Part shown: positions 5,823 through 5,957 of the stretch, piece after piece | How the letters are laid out: every line of letters begins with the position of its first letter | How positions within the stretch are numbered: position 1 is the first letter of the stretch | Assembly: GCA_900318855.1 (NCBI GenBank) | Contig: ONMG01000263.1 | Location: 1-5,957 of the forward strand | DNA length: 5,957 bases | From: an uncultured Prevotella sp. | GTDB taxonomy: Bacteria; Bacteroidota; Bacteroidia; Bacteroidales; Bacteroidaceae | Reading direction: 5' to 3' | The notes under the pieces: model-generated | What the model saw: the letters and a program-made list of their open reading frames with translations, nothing else | Databases searched by the model: none | Told to the model about the DNA's origin: nothing | Translations under genes and position numbers: made by a program

Positions 5823-5850
5823 CAATTGGTTGTTCAATAGAATACAGATT

Positions 5851-5957
5851 ATGAAAATGATTATACGAAACGTCAAAATACATAATTTCAAGATATTGCG
5901 TGAGGCAGATGTAGATTTCAAACCAGGTATGAACCTACTCATAGGAATCAACGGTGC
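5851..5957 (+). CDS. N-terminus of an AAA/OLD-type ATPase, 3' truncated by the window edge
   Basis: An ATG at 5851 (a second at 5857 is equally possible) opens a frame that stays open to the window end. Residues 3-18 (MIIRNVKIHNFKILRE) form the opening beta strands of RecF/SMC/OLD-like ATPases. VDFKPGMNLLIGINGA follows at residues 20-35 and is the start of Walker A (GxNGAGKS/T expected), cut before the lysine. Proteins with this N-terminus include OLD-family nucleases, Septu- and Gabija-type defence ATPases and stand-alone AAA_15 proteins; the rest of the gene is needed to choose. It lies in the same direction as AIPR. No clear -33/-7 promoter is visible in the 28 nt before it or in the AT-rich stretch from 5735. 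Confidence 0.75.
   Translation, partial: MKMIIRNVKIHNFKILREADVDFKPGMNLLIGING

Noticed and set aside
5735..5850. Promoter for the downstream ATPase (CCCCTTTGC near 5775, TACACTTA near 5814)
   Set aside because: Neither matches TAnnTTTG with a -33 TTG at 19-21 nt, so no promoter is called.

Overview
The window looks like a piece of a Bacteroidales chromosome, most likely Prevotella or a close relative. The evidence is a DUF3256 gene (a family essentially restricted to Bacteroidetes), a near-perfect Bacteroidetes -33/-7 promoter (TTG, 20 nt, TACTTTTG), gene starts without Shine-Dalgarno sequences, and housekeeping genes of moderate-to-high GC. The species call is inference; no marker gene is present.

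Region 1 (1-3208) is an ordinary, tightly packed, co-directional block. It holds the C-terminal third of RarA (clamp-loader-like ATPase acting at stalled replication forks), a D-2-hydroxyacid dehydrogenase of the glycerate dehydrogenase/hydroxypyruvate reductase type, a TRIC/UPF0126 membrane protein, a small exported protein of unknown function, and an exported DUF3256 protein. Gaps are 18, 3, 28 and about 21 nt, so co-transcription is likely although the functions are unrelated. A GC-rich hairpin region directly after the last stop codon probably ends the unit.

Region 2 (3209-3700) has no recognisable gene. It contains the possible terminator, then a strong Bacteroidetes promoter whose -33 element sits inside a 6-bp inverted repeat (candidate operator). 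About 350 nt of leader follow, with hairpin potential, a possible 41-codon ORF starting about 20 nt after the expected transcription start, and two copies of a 23-nt repeat exactly 60 nt apart.

Region 3 (3701-5957) looks like an acquired defence segment, visibly more AT-rich than region 1. It starts with a full-length AIPR-family (abortive infection phage resistance) protein carrying a D...QxK nuclease-like motif at its N-terminus. Its stop codon overlaps the start of a 36-codon ORF (ATGACTGA), followed by a decayed fragment of an AAA/OLD-type ATPase (TTHSP motif). The first 35 codons of another such ATPase are cut off by the window edge inside its Walker A motif. A third copy of the 23-nt repeat lies after the AIPR gene, so near-identical direct repeats bracket AIPR plus the small ORF.

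The most interesting part is the AIPR cassette: a phage-defence candidate behind a strong, possibly repressed promoter and a long leader, bracketed by short repeats and surrounded by gene debris typical of defence-island turnover. No RNA gene, CRISPR array, insertion sequence or integrase could be supported.
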